Below are positions 54,401-64,000 of a stretch of DNA of 64,000 nucleotides, piece by piece. The notes below the pieces were generated by a model, which did no database searches, was not told the DNA's origin, and worked only from the letters and a program-made list of their open reading frames with translations. Position numbers and translations under genes: made by a program. The stretch's first letter is position 1. Each line of letters starts with the position of its first letter. This DNA comes from Hemerocallis citrina (lineage: Eukaryota; Streptophyta; Magnoliopsida; Asparagales; Asphodelaceae): assembly GCA_017893485.1 (NCBI GenBank), contig CM030366.1, positions 76,141,227 through 76,205,226 of the forward strand. The letters run 5' to 3'.

Positions 54401-55060
54401 ATTCTCAGAAGCATTGGCTTATCCCCTTCACAACCGATCTTCCTGCGGCTCATATTTCAGACTTTAATAATCTTCTATTATACTTAAACAACTTTTCTTG
54501 GCTCCCAAAAGAAGACTTCAGATGGGGATGGAACGCTTCGGGCGTTTTCTCAGTCAAATCGTTTTATAATTTTGTCAACTTTCGGGTCATCAATTCTCCG
54601 TTTGCTAACTTTATCTGGAGTAGCTGTGCCCCTCTTAAGGTTAAAATCCTCTCTTGGCTTGCCTTCAACAACAAACTCCTTACTGTCGAGATCCTCAACA
54701 AAAGGAACTTAGCATGGGGTCAACTGTGTCCTCTTTGCTCTACTGAATTTGAAGATGTTGACCATCTGTTCGTTGGGTGCGAATTCATCTGCCCGTTGTG
54801 GAAAATTTGTACATTAGCCTGGGAACACCCATCCATTCCGTCCAATTTGTCTTCATGCAGGACTCGGCACCTAACTAATAAAAAGTTTCGAAGATCCTAG
54901 AATCTTTCAGTCGTGACTATCATATGGATTACTTGGTCCGAAAGAAATAAGAGGATTTTCAATTATATCGCTGCCCCTATCAACTCCATCATTGAAGACT
55001 TTTTTTTTTAAAATTTCTGGTCCGACTTTAAATTATGAAGCCGCGGTTACTTTATACAGT
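51473..55060 (+). pseudogene. LINE ORF2: endonuclease, reverse transcriptase, zf-RVT
   Basis: ATG at 51473 overlaps the ORF1 stop (atgattag). Apurinic-type endonuclease: ISWNIWGLTCPVKQREI, ISIQESKI, then FFCGDFNVTRF and SSDHIPIALYS, the last with the catalytic DH. RT: GPNGFPAFFFQKFWN, NFRPISLINTTFQI, KIKCGLRQGDPISSLLFSL and the active-site LQYADDTIIF at about 53520. zf-RVT: LKVKILSWLAFNNKL and CPLCSTEFEDVDHLFVGC (54630-54775). One frame holds from 51473 to about 54190, with stops at 51836, 52199, 53216, 53240, 53774, 53837, 53960 and 54005, then a frameshift before 54328. Most stops replace tryptophan codons. It would nick DNA and prime reverse transcription there. Confidence 0.92.
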
Positions 55061-56320
55061 CACTGCCTCGATGAGGCCTTACTATGCTTACGTAATCTTA
55101 ATGCGATATTATTTTTTCTTGTGCTTATCAAGTCTTCTCTGCCTTTTCTTGCAGGGCTGAGAGGAGTTCTTGGTTCACCTCTTCTTTTTGGCACCGTACC
55201 CTTGGTGCATCTTTTGTGGGTTTTTTTGTTCGATCTTGGATGATTTCGGTGCTTTAGCAATGCTTTTTTACCCCTCTTTATGGGGACCATTTTGTGTGGT
55301 TTCCTTTGCCTGGCTATAATTTTATCTTTCCCTTTGTATTTTGGCCTGGGTAGAGGCTAGCGCTGTTATTATTAACTTTTGTATAATCCCTTGCACCCCC
55401 CCCCCCCCCCTTCTCTCTTTAGCTTATGAAGACCCCCTTTTTTTTTTCCGATGTGTTTGGGTGTTCTTTGGATCGGTTTGGTTGGAAGCTGTGCTCTCCT
55501 GTTGGCTCGCCCCTGTGGCAGATCGCGGTTCTCTATTTGTTTTGAGTGATGCTTGTTGGCTCTTCGTCATTTTCGTAGGTTGACCTACGGTGGTGGATTA
55601 GCTCAGCCTAATCACTGGGTTTTCAGGCTATGCCTCTGACACCTGGGCTTGCAACTTGTAATTTTCTGTTGTTGGTTTATCGTACCACCTATTAGTGATG
55701 TGGGGATAGTCGACGTTCGTTGCGTGTTGTATGTTGCGTTCCGTCCTTGTTTCCCAATGTAGTCAACGTTCTCTTTGCATTTGAGGGCTCTTGTCTTCCT
55801 TTTTTTTCCGAGCGAAAGCACTCTGCAGCCGGGTTTAGTCCCCTAGCCTTCTCCGCCTGTCGGTGCTGATTGTGACCCTATTCTCATGCTTCATAGTGAG
55901 CTCGATTTCCCTGCTCCCTCCTTTGTGGTTCAGTGTTTCTTCGATTGGGTTTTTGGAGGCTTAGCGGCTACTGATCTCCTTGTTACTTGCCTCGCTGAGA
56001 TTGGAGTTGACTCTGACCATAGCGTGCCCGTTGGCGAGCTCTGCCAGCGTCAACATGATCGCTGACTCAGTAGGCTTCGTTACTGTTTGGCGGTGCTCTT
56101 TCGCGGCTCAATCGTCTCCAAAGGCATCAGCCTTTCCTTCTAATTTAGTCGGCTTTGTGGTTTGTAGAGCAATTGCCTTAATTGCGTCTGTTGTTGTTTT
56201 CATACTCCAGTTTAGTATGTCTCAATTTACTCTGATGTAAATTTTTTGTTGTTGGTATTTTTTTTCTTATATATATATTAGGCTGGAATCCGCTTTATTA
56301 AAAAAGCCCAGATTTTCGGA
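55061..56320 (+). other. LINE 3' UTR
   Basis: About 1.2 kb after ORF2 without a conserved frame. T-rich, with a C homopolymer at about 55396-55410. The ORFs 55341-55583 and 55980-56240 have no motif. Confidence 0.6.
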
Positions 56321-56795
56321 TTTCTTTCATCGAAACACTCTCTCCCTAACAGATGGAAGAAAATGTAGTCTTTCTACACGTCAATCAATTTCAACCACAA
56401 GGATAGTTGCCTCCCATTCATAATTAGAAGTTGGAGGGTGCAGGAAGGTTCTGGAAATTAGGGAGAGGGTCATTGATTTGGTGGTGGGTGAGGATGAGGA
56501 AGATGTGGTCGTCAAAGACGAGGGTGAACGGGTTGGCGGCGGATACGTGTCCGGGTTTCAGTGAACCGATGAATTCCAATTTGGGGGTTTCAAGAAACCA
56601 ACGTGGTTTCCGTGGAAAGTTATGGATGGTGAGAGAAGCTGTGGATGGCATGGTGTCGGTGACAGTGGAGGAAAGCCAAATGGTGGTGGAGCTAGCAAAA
56701 TGCGGTTGCCGAAAGAAGAGGCAAAGGAGATATGATATGATTTAGGTCAGTACGTTTTGTTTGCTCCAGATCACAAATACACAGGTTTTTTTGGT
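56321..56795. other. Anonymous stretch with overlapping ORFs
   Basis: Open frames on both strands (minus 56424-56651, plus 56431-56745). The minus frame reads as ordinary protein (LEFIGSLKPGHVSAANPF), but I recognise no family. It could be a host-gene exon or chance. Confidence 0.25.
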
Positions 56796-56799
56796 TCGA

Positions 56800-56910
56800 A
56801 ATGAGCTCGAGCTCGAAAACTGAGCTCGATTGCTTAATGAGCCGAGCTCGAGTCTCAAGATTGCTTAACGAGTCGAGCTCGAGTCTCAAGATACTCGGCT
56901 CGACTTGGCT
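56800..56910. repeat. GAGCTCG repeat
   Basis: Repeated gagctcgagctcg, gccgagctcgagtctcaaga (twice) and ggctcgacttggctt. A dispersed low-complexity motif of a kind often seen in plant repeats. Confidence 0.7.
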
Positions 56911-56984
56911 TGTTTGCAACCCTGTCTGTATATTAGATCTCCATCTCTGTTCATATTCTCAACTTTCAAAGGGTTTGCTATATA

Positions 56985-57625
56985 ACTCTTCCTTGTTATT
57001 GCTTCTTTGTATTTGACTTGGATTAAGAGATTGGCTTGTTACTATGGGAAAAATTTCAGACCCATGAGCCGTAGTTTTCAATCTCATAAAATCGTGGTTC
57101 CTCGATTCAATTCCTGCAATTCATGGTGCACCCACACCAAAGATGTACGTACTCTTTTTACTCTTAGGGTTTTTTTCCCGTTTCTTTTTTTAATAGACCT
57201 TGTTACTCTTAGTCAGATTCACACTATGTTCGACTGTTTATTTTGTTTAGCTTTTCTTGTAATTTCTCTACAATATCATTCTGAATTTAGTTATGGTTAA
57301 ATTCAAAATTTGTAGGGAGACCAATAATGCTAGAGTCGCGCAATACCACCTTTCCCACCTCCTCCTCCACCTAAATTTCCTTTCTCTACCTGGTAAGATG
57401 TTTCCTAATCTATAAGAGAAAGTGAATTAATTAATCATTTTTTGTTATCATAATTTATTATTTTTCTTAAAAAAAAGTTGAAGATTGTAGATTATTTAAT
57501 GACACTGATCGATGGCTTAGTTTTCTTCTCTTTTGCAGGGCTAAATGGGTTTTGGGTTCGATAGTGACCATAATGCTATCCTTCTGGAATAAGCAATGGA
57601 GAAGTTTATTAAAATTAGAAGGTAG
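56985..57625 (+). pseudogene. Possible host-gene remnant with introns
   Basis: Three short segments look like spliced exons. (a) About 56985-57142: IKRLACYYGKNFRPMSRSF, ending before gtacgt. (b) About 57346-57392: PPFPPPPPPKFPFSTW, followed by a perfect donor, TG/gtaag. (c) 57539-57621: after cttttgcag it encodes AKWVLGSIVTIMLSFWNK and QWRSLLKLE, then AAG/gtagtt. Segments b and c join in frame across the intron. The proline run followed by a hydrophobic WVLGS segment resembles uncharacterised small plant proteins I cannot name. Stops just upstream of b (TAA, TAG) suggest decay. This is the only non-transposon coding signal in the window. Confidence 0.35.
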
Positions 57626-57751
57626 TTCAAGTTAGGAACTCAAGTTTTCATTTACAATTTTCCAGAGCTAGATTTTGAGGATAAGACTCACAATATTATA
57701 ACTTCAATTCCTTCTTGAATAATTAAGATGAGTGAACCCCAAACTCTCCCA

Positions 57752-58451
57752 TGTTGAAGAATCTACCCCATAATGTTAATAGCGAAAACACACAACAAGC
57801 AATAAAAACTCCCAAAAGTTAGATAAACCAAGAATAAGTCACCACAATATATGCAAGATCCCACAAGAACACAATCAATATGCAGAGATAACCAATACTT
57901 TTTATTCCCCAAGAAATACAAAGATTACAAAGAGATTACAACTCTCAATCTCTCTCACCTTTGAAACACTCGGCACAATCCCCTCTTGAAGTTGAATAAT
58001 GATAACGGCTCACCAAATCTTTCTATTTGGATCTATTCAGATCATCTAAACCCTAGGGCTTACAGTCATATATATAACCCCCAAGTAAACCCTAAAAAAT
58101 AAACACAAATATAGCAATTGGGCCTTAAACTCGTAAGTCCAAAAACAATCAGCCGCCGAAGTCGGTCGACCGCACCACCAAGGTCGGTCGACCGCAACGT
58201 GTAGAGCCAAACCGAGACTCGACCGGTTGACTGCACGGTCGATTGTCCCCTCCTTTGTTGGATCTGTACACTCGAAGAACTCTCAGCAGCTAGGGTCGGT
58301 CGACCTCACCCCCAGGTCGGTCGACCGCAACTCTCCAGACTACACTTCTTCTACTTGCTATTGTCTTCTCTTGCAGTCTTTGTCTCCTCCTCTTCTTCTT
58401 CAACTTCAAGTACTCCGTGCTTACGTGTATTTAAGGCCACAATTCCTAACA
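57752..58451 (-). repeat. 3' LTR of copia D (700 bp)
   Basis: Minus-strand start TGTTAGGAATTGTGG at 58451 and end CTTCAACA at 57752. Contains ggtcgaccgc-type words at about 58162, 58185, 58222, 58297 and 58316. Its own target duplication would be TCCCA (57747-57751); the other copy lies outside. Confidence 0.85.
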
Positions 58452-58467
58452 ATCTCCCACTTGGACC
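58452..58467 (-). other. PPT of copia D
   Basis: Minus strand GGTCCAAGTGGGAGAT directly before the LTR start TGTTAGG, a classical copia PPT. Confidence 0.88.
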
Positions 58468-59109
58468 AAATACATTATACTTCAAAGTTATTGCAATCTT
58501 TACCTCACATTATCTCTGCCAATCTTTTACTATCATGGAAGACCCAAGTACTCCCCAATCTCATGAAGAGCACTTCTGCCACTCTACCACGTGGAGTGCA
58601 CCAACCACCCCTCATCGCCTCATGAAGGATGTGCTCCACCTGTAACCCATGTTTTCCCAAATACGTATTTTCTGTATTTAATTTTTTTTAAAATTATTTT
58701 TCTGCTTTCAAATTCTTTTGTAAAAATGTATTGTTGGATCTTTTATTAAAATCTATTTTCGATCGGTAATTTTATTGTAACTATTTTCAAATGATTCTTA
58801 TATTATAATACAAATCGTATTATTGTTATTATAATTTTGATTTCTATTATTATTATTGTTACTAAACTTTTCTTTTTAATGTCCACAAAAATTTATCTAA
58901 GTTTAATTATATTTTTATTGGTTATTTTTATTTCCCTAATGGATTTTACCCAAAACCCATACCCATTAAATATCCAACCCAATAATCTTATACCCAAACC
59001 CTTATACCTTACCCGTTAACCCTCCAGAAACCCTATACTACCCATACCCACACCCGTTTGTAACCCTACCCGTTATCCCAAATACCCATCAGCCAACTAA
59101 ACCCTAATA

Positions 59110-59121
59110 CTTATTCTCCTA
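59110..59121 (+). promoter_or_regulatory. Possible TATA box of the solo LTR
   Basis: ctatatatatta about 475 bases into the LTR, just before a C-rich region that would be the transcript start. Inferred from position and composition. Confidence 0.35.
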
Positions 59122-61446
59122 TATATATTACCCTTCTGTCCACCTTACCAAAGCCAGCCGCCTGTTCACCTTCTTCACCCCTACCCTCGAACCTCCCGCT
59201 CGTCTCTTTCATCCCCTACCTGTGCTCGTCCCTTTCCTCCTCCGTCCTCGTCCTCTCGATCCCCAAGCCCCTGCAGACTCCCGACCCTCTACCTGTCTGC
59301 ACCCCCTAGTCCCCTCTCCGTGTCGAGGCGCAACCCTCTACAGCGCCCAGCCAGCCAGCACCCCCCCTCACGACCTCGTTGCGTCGCCCTGTTCCTCTGT
59401 GCACCTCCAGTAGCCGCAACACAACAACCCCCTCTCCTTTCCCGTTCTCTCCCGACCTTCTACCTGGTTCCCTCTCCCTGTGCTCAACCCCAACCACCGG
59501 CATCCTCTTCGACCATCTCTCCTACTTCCCCATCCTCAGCCAACTACAGCACCAGACCCTGACGCTCCACTGCCCTGCATCCTCACCGCCGTGCACCTCC
59601 TACTGCACCACCACCTCAGCAGCGCCTTGACAGCACCAACACCTCGCTGTGTACCGCCTCCCTGTCGCGACTTCCTCGACGACAGGACAACAGCAACAGC
59701 AACTCGTGTAGTGGTGCTGTCCGGCATTTTCTCTTCCGCCGTGCCCGCTGCCGTTGTTCACCGTCCTTCGCTTCCTCGCTCTCTTGGTGTGCGTGTTTGT
59801 GCTCGTGTGATCGCGTGTGTTCGTTATTGTGTTCGTGGGTTCGTTCGTTCGTTGCGTTCGTTGCCCGAGAATTCGTTCCCGTTATTCTCTTTGCATTGTC
59901 GTTCCTATCGCCGTCTTTAAGGCAAGTAACTTGTATTCTTTCCTTTGTGTAATACAAGTACTAAATACCGCCTATAGTATAGTTGTGTTCTAGAGACAAT
60001 TCTTGTGTGAACCCCTTGTTGATCTTGTCTCTATTGTGCTGACCCATCCGTAGTTGTCTTATTACACACATGACATAAAATAACTTAGGGATGACCCCTT
60101 CTTGATGTATACATGCATATTGTTCGTATGATATCATGTGCTTGGTAGTGTTATTTATAGTATACTTGTTGTAGATGTGTTAAATACCCTTTACCATGTT
60201 GTTTGGACATCTAGTGCACTATATTTCATGTTTGGTTATGTTTTGGATGAGTTTCATATGAACTACTTGACTTTATGCATGAAAGATATTTTCTGTTTTG
60301 TCGATTTCCTGTTTTTTATCAGTATTTTATACCCTATTAAGGTCGGTATATGAAAATTATTTGTGAATATGAATTATAGAGAATTCTGTTTACTTTCCAG
60401 ATTTTCTGACAGATCTTAGTTTCGATTTATGAGTTGCAAGTTATGACTATTTTACTACAGATGTGTTTAAAATTCCAAATCCAATTTTATATAAATTCTG
60501 TATAGTAATCTATTTTTCTACTGATGCTAAAGATAATATTTTGATCCAATATTTTGCTGGTTACAACTAGACTTGATTGGAATTAACCTCTAATTTTTAT
60601 GGATTTAATTGATAAATTTTATAAACCATTTTGTGCTTGTGAACAATTACTATACTTGTAGAATTTTCATATTGTTCAGTAAAGATACCTAATTTTGACC
60701 TGATTCAATTTGCTTTCTATAAAAAATTTGCGAATATGAATTATAGCCTAATGTATCTATTTTATCACCATTTTGACGGAACTGGATTTCGATTTATATA
60801 TTGTGAGATATCGCTGTTTTAGTACTGCAGTGTTTGTGATTTCAGATTTACAAAACTGTTGTATCTTGTTGCTTTCTGATTTTACTTGACTATTCTATAT
60901 ATGTTGGAAAATTATGAAACTTTATTTTCTGTTACTAAACGTACTAGAAAATATCCCAGATTTTTCTTGGATTTAATCAGTGAGTTTTTATGCCGTTTTC
61001 CTGTTGATGAATACAAATTTCTGATTTCTGGCTGAACATGTTTTTTGGATTCAAATCAATTTTGAGACTTGTTTTTGTGAAATACCATATGACTTATATA
61101 TATTTGCTGGATTCGGCCAGGAGTCTATTTTCCAGATTTTTTGACGGATCCAGATTTACACTTTCGTAGCAAGGACAATTCCAGATTTAGTGCAGTGTTG
61201 TCTTACTGTCCTGAACTAGAATTTTCGTTGTTCTTTCCTTTATGTGTTGTCTATTACCTGTACATGTTTATCTTGCGACCTGAACCTGTTACTTGTTTAT
61301 ACCATATTATTTTTACCCTATTTTGTGCACGTATATGTCTGTTTGATAATAATAACAAATAACCAAGCCGGGGTTATGGAAAAGATCTAGTAGTGGACAA
61401 TATAGGAGTCTGTACTCGAAAGGGGACTCGTGTTTCCCGTGTGACA

Positions 61447-61580
61447 TATTTACCGATCAAGTTTATCGATAAAGTTTACCGACCAAGTTACCGATCAAGT
61501 TTACCGACCAAGTTACCGATCAAGTTTACCGATCAAGTTACCGATCAAGTTAATTTCCTGTTACTGATCAAGTTTACCAA
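61447..61580. repeat. Short tandem repeat TTACCGATCAAG
   Basis: About nine copies of ttaccga(t/c)caag in runs of 11-23 bases, with decayed copies at both ends (ttatcgataaag, ttactgatcaag). Located inside the solo LTR. Confidence 0.85.
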
Positions 61581-61734
61581 CTTAGTTTTGTGATCTTGTG
61601 AATACCCGAGTACATGACCTATAGAATCCCCTACGAAATCTAAAACATAACTTGTTTGAATGTAGCAACCATGTGGTAAAAACCTGAAATGCATGAAGTG
61701 CTACCTAGATAGTAATAAATACAATACTTGACAT

Positions 61735-61860
61735 GACATAATACCTGTTACATACTTACCTGTTACATGATACCTGTACCTGCTACTTGACATCTGTTAT
61801 CTGTTTACCTGCTTGCTTGACACTTGATACATGTTACTCGTACCCTGTTAGCACATTATG
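61735..61860. repeat. Low-complexity CCTGTTAC-type repeat
   Basis: Loose repetition of acctgttac, acctgcta, acttgac and atgttac words in the solo LTR. Irregular. Confidence 0.5.
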
Positions 61861-63111
61861 TTACTTAATTTTGTTCCTGGGTCATGTTAGTTATCTGTTC
61901 TGTTGTCATGCCTATACCATGTTATGTTTATTTCCGCTGTTATTTTATATCTGTTTATTTTATCCCTGTACTTGTGCCTGCACTATAAGCGGCCTGTAAC
62001 TTGCATTGACGAGAGTTTGTTTTCTTTTTCCGTTTCCTGCAATTTATTAAATTGCAAATTTTGGAGATCAGCTGCCAGATGGAGTAGGTGATCTGAGATA
62101 CTAGTTGCTGGAGTTTTGCTATTATCATTTCCTGCTATTATTAATATTATTTCCTGTTGCCATTTGAATAATATATCTGTTACTTGGATTATTTGTATTG
62201 GCCAATGTGACCCAGGATTATTGACTTGTTCAGATTTGGTTTATTTGAAATTTATTAAGCTTGTTTCAAGTAAATTTTTGTTGGTATATTGATTCATATA
62301 TGCATGCGTGGTTAACTTCTCTTACTTTCGACTCTGATTGTTCTTGTGAAATGTTATAAAGATCCTGACATCTTATGAATGATGAAAATCATTCGCTAGG
62401 CTTAGTCACCTATCCGTATTCTGTATTTTCTTTTTGAAAAGCGGGGCGTGACACCACCCATCGCATAAAAGCACGAATACCGGAGAAACAATCTCCCGTG
62501 TCGGATTCCGTGTTATGAGACTCCCCAACTCGCAAAATCTCCATCAACACCGGACATGGTTCAATGCCTCTTAATGCACCCTCTGTACTAGAAACCTTCG
62601 TGGACAACACCTCTACAAAATCCGTAGATTGTTCAATCCCTACTGTCCCATTTCGGTTACCCTCATCGACATTGCCCTGCATATCGATACCAGTGCTATC
62701 TATCACACAAGGACGACTTGTAGCTTCAACTGGCATATCGCAAAGTACCCTCACCGCAACAACGTCTTGCCCTCTAGGATCACTTGCATGGCCATCAGCC
62801 CCCATTAAATTAGTAACCTTCCCTCCACAACTGAAAGAACTCAGTTGCACCCTACACAACCTACTACTCGATTCCGGCTGAGAGTCAACTATAGGAGAAA
62901 CGCCCCTCACGTCTCTAAGTAAATACAGCGTTCCTTCACACTTCCCTTTTACAATCACCCTTGAACTTGCAGCTATACACCACTCCCCACTACCAACTGT
63001 AGTAGACAACTCCTCCTTGTCTAGCCTTTCAATCGAGATAAGATTTTTCTTCAAGTCTGGAACATGCATTGTCTCCCGCAAGACAACACTTTGATCATCA
63101 TTGACTTTCAC

Positions 63112-63270
63112 TCAAACAGTACCAACCCCACGTACTGGACACCGGTGACCATTCCCCACGATCACATCTCCAAAAGAACCCTCCTCGTAGTCATCAAACA
63201 TCTCTCTCCTCGAAGTGCAATGAAAAGAAGCTCCCGAATCAATACACCAATCTTGAGTGCCTAACTTCTC
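63112..63270 (-). pseudogene. Copia D protease segment
   Basis: Minus strand gives WCIDSGASFHCTS at about 63205-63250, the copia aspartic protease motif with DSG intact, then FGDVIVGNGHRCPVRGVGTV and a TGA at about 63112, after which the frame continues in the terminal ORF. A one-base shift near 63265-63290 separates it from gag. Confidence 0.85.
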
Positions 63271-64000
63271 CTGAGCTGATAAGCATGATCCTTAACAAGC
63301 CCCACTTGAGTTTCTTTTGGAGTATCTCTCTTCGGTTTTTCCTGCTTCTTCTTCATATAAGTCTTCCAACTGTGCATCATGTGACCCTTCTTGTGACAAT
63401 ACCAGCACTCAGGCCCATATCCCCCATTGCTGTCATCAAACCCACTCTCGGATGAACTACTCTGATTCTTTTTTCTTCGATTGCTCTTAGATCTCACACG
63501 TCTCTTCTCAATGTACATTGCGGAATCTCTAGAAGATGATGATGGATATCCCCTGTTTCTCACCCTTCTCACCTCCTCGTTCAGAATGCTACTCACCATA
63601 TCTTGTAGAGTCGTTGAATCTGTCATAGTACCTGTAATAGTCTATTCTACCATACCATAACTATCGGGTAAAGTCGGTAGAAGTAACAATGACTGCCCCC
63701 TCTCTGAAAACTTCAAACCTGCAGCTTCCATCTGATTGTAAACCATATAGTAATTGTTCACATGCTCTACTACTGAACCCCCTTCCCTCAACTTCATATT
63801 AACCAATTTCTTCAGATGAAGAATTTGATTAGATGCCGACGGTTTCTCATACATATCCGTGAGAATCTCCATAGCTTCCTTTGTGGTCTTTGCCTTCGAG
63901 ATATGAAATAACGCCTTCCTACTCAGTCCCAACTGAATTTGCCTTAGTGCCTTCTGATCCAAACGATTCCAATCCGCCAAGACCTTCGCATCCTTGTCTG
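63261..64000 (-). pseudogene. Copia D gag with zinc knuckle, N-terminus outside window
   Basis: UBN2-type gag: LSRKALFHISKAKTTKEAME, LTDMYEKPSASNQILHLKKL and VVEHVNNYYMVYNQMEAAGL, then LLLLPTLPDSY. A TAG at about 63642-63644 interrupts it, but the same frame continues. Next comes a basic and serine-rich linker and a CX2CX4HX4-type knuckle, CWYCHKKGHMMHSW, whose final cysteine has become tryptophan. Closest in style to TNT1-94 gag. The product would package RNA; this copy is inactive. Confidence 0.85.

Larger units (their letters stand above)
48250..56320 (+). mobile_element. L1-type LINE, near full length, inactive
   Basis: Non-LTR retrotransposon on the plus strand with a pyrimidine-rich 5' UTR (from about 48260), ORF1 with tandem zinc knuckles, ORF2 with endonuclease, RT and zf-RVT, and a long 3' UTR. 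It ends in tatatatattaggctgg, then ccgctttattaaaaaa near 56310. I could not find a convincing target duplication, so both edges are approximate. Same broad family as the ORF1-only LINE at 15086, judged by the knuckle region. Confidence 0.82.
58641..62453 (+). mobile_element. Solo LTR of a gypsy-type element, 3.8 kb
   Basis: Starts TGTAACCCATG, ends GGGGCGTGACA, flanked by CCACC at 58636-58640 and 62454-62458. No internal PBS, PPT or pol frame, so it is read as a solo LTR left by recombination between two LTRs. The TGTAACCC start and very large size fit Tekay/chromovirus-type LTRs, but the family is not proven. The plus orientation is suggested by a TATA-like ctatatatatta at about 59110-59121, followed by a C-rich 0.75-kb block. 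The ORFs at 59222-59957 are compositional. Confidence 0.82.
58505..63111 (-). pseudogene. Copia D terminal ORF (no integrase or RT), split by the solo LTR
   Basis: From 63111 down the frame covers the end of the protease/pre-integrase region (LRETMHVPDLKKNLISIERL and EGTLYLLRDVRG) and then about 200 further residues with no integrase, RT or RNase H motif (for example SSFSCGGKVTNLMGADGH). The frame reads straight through the target CCACC. When the solo LTR and one target copy are disregarded, it stays open on the far side down to a TGA at 58505-58507, about 40 bases from the PPT. So the ORF existed before the solo LTR and is not a simple read-through. A stop lies just upstream of 63111. Function unknown. 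Confidence 0.6.
57752..64000 (-). mobile_element. Copia element D, 5' part outside window, solo LTR inside
   Basis: Minus-strand copia: 3' LTR 57752-58451, PPT at 58452, a terminal ORF, protease, zinc knuckle and gag, running past base 64000. Interrupted at CCACC by a solo LTR (58641-62453). The visible internal region has gag, protease and a unique ORF, but no integrase, RT or RNase H between protease and PPT, the same plan as element C. Confidence 0.8.

Noticed and set aside
48250..56320. Target duplication for the large LINE
   Set aside because: Candidate words near 48235 and 56312 match only weakly; I could not support a duplication, so the edges stay approximate.
59222..59957. Several proline/serine/arginine-rich ORFs in the solo LTR
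   Set aside because: They arise from a C-rich low-complexity block, overlap in several frames and on both strands, and lie inside a flanked LTR.

Overview
This window looks like nuclear DNA of a flowering plant, taken from a repeat-rich, probably heterochromatic, intergenic region. Nearly every coding segment belongs to a plant-type transposable element: Ty1/copia, Ty3/gypsy chromovirus, an Athila/Tat-type gag-only element, L1-type LINEs, CACTA, Harbinger-like MITEs and a TRIM. Primer-binding sites match plant initiator-Met and Asp tRNAs. I see no bacterial, organellar or viral gene set. The species cannot be named from what is here.

Layout. (1) 1-13441 is a nest. A degraded copia element C (short internal region with gag and part of protease) has a Sire-like copia element A inserted in its 3' LTR (A ends at 4086) and a complete, young gag-only Athila/Tat-type element in its 5' LTR (6187-12872, 1715-bp LTRs, TSD AAGAA). 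(2) 13442-15069 is anonymous DNA with one degenerate CACTA end. (3) 15086-17821 is a 2.7-kb LINE derivative that keeps ORF1, lacks ORF2 and has a 16-bp TSD. (4) 18005-47480 is a Harbinger-like MITE of about 705 bp (TSD TTA) expanded to 29 kb by nested insertions. Copia element B (18396-47161, TSD ATGTG) sits in the MITE. A 1064-bp TRIM (TSD ACAAG) and a Tekay/Del-type chromovirus (23206-42995, TSD CATCT) sit in B. A 9.1-kb CACTA transposon (33288-42398, TSD GAA) sits in the chromovirus right LTR. (5) 47484-48057 is a second Harbinger-like MITE abutting the first. (6) About 48250-56320 is a near full-length but dead LINE (ORF1, endonuclease, RT, zf-RVT). (7) 56320-57751 holds a GAGCTCG repeat and a possible remnant of a host gene with introns. 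(8) 57752-64000 is copia element D (gag, protease and an unusual terminal ORF, running off the window), interrupted by a 3.8-kb solo LTR (58641-62453, TSD CCACC).

The genes act in transposition only: gag, protease, integrase, reverse transcriptase and RNase H for LTR elements, ORF1/ORF2 for LINEs, and TNP2 transposase for CACTA. Apparently intact proteins are the gag of the Athila/Tat-like element, the gag of the chromovirus, ORF1 of the small LINE and the (possibly shortened) CACTA transposase. Everything else carries stops or frameshifts, many of them at tryptophan codons, as expected from deamination of methylated cytosine. All boundaries were placed by eye from LTR ends, PBS/PPT sequences, matching target-site duplications and comparison with a second copy in the window. 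The most unusual signals are clusters of GTCGAC-centred palindromes shared by five different LTR families, the integrase- and RT-free copia elements C and D, and the repeat-flanked CACTA transposase gene.
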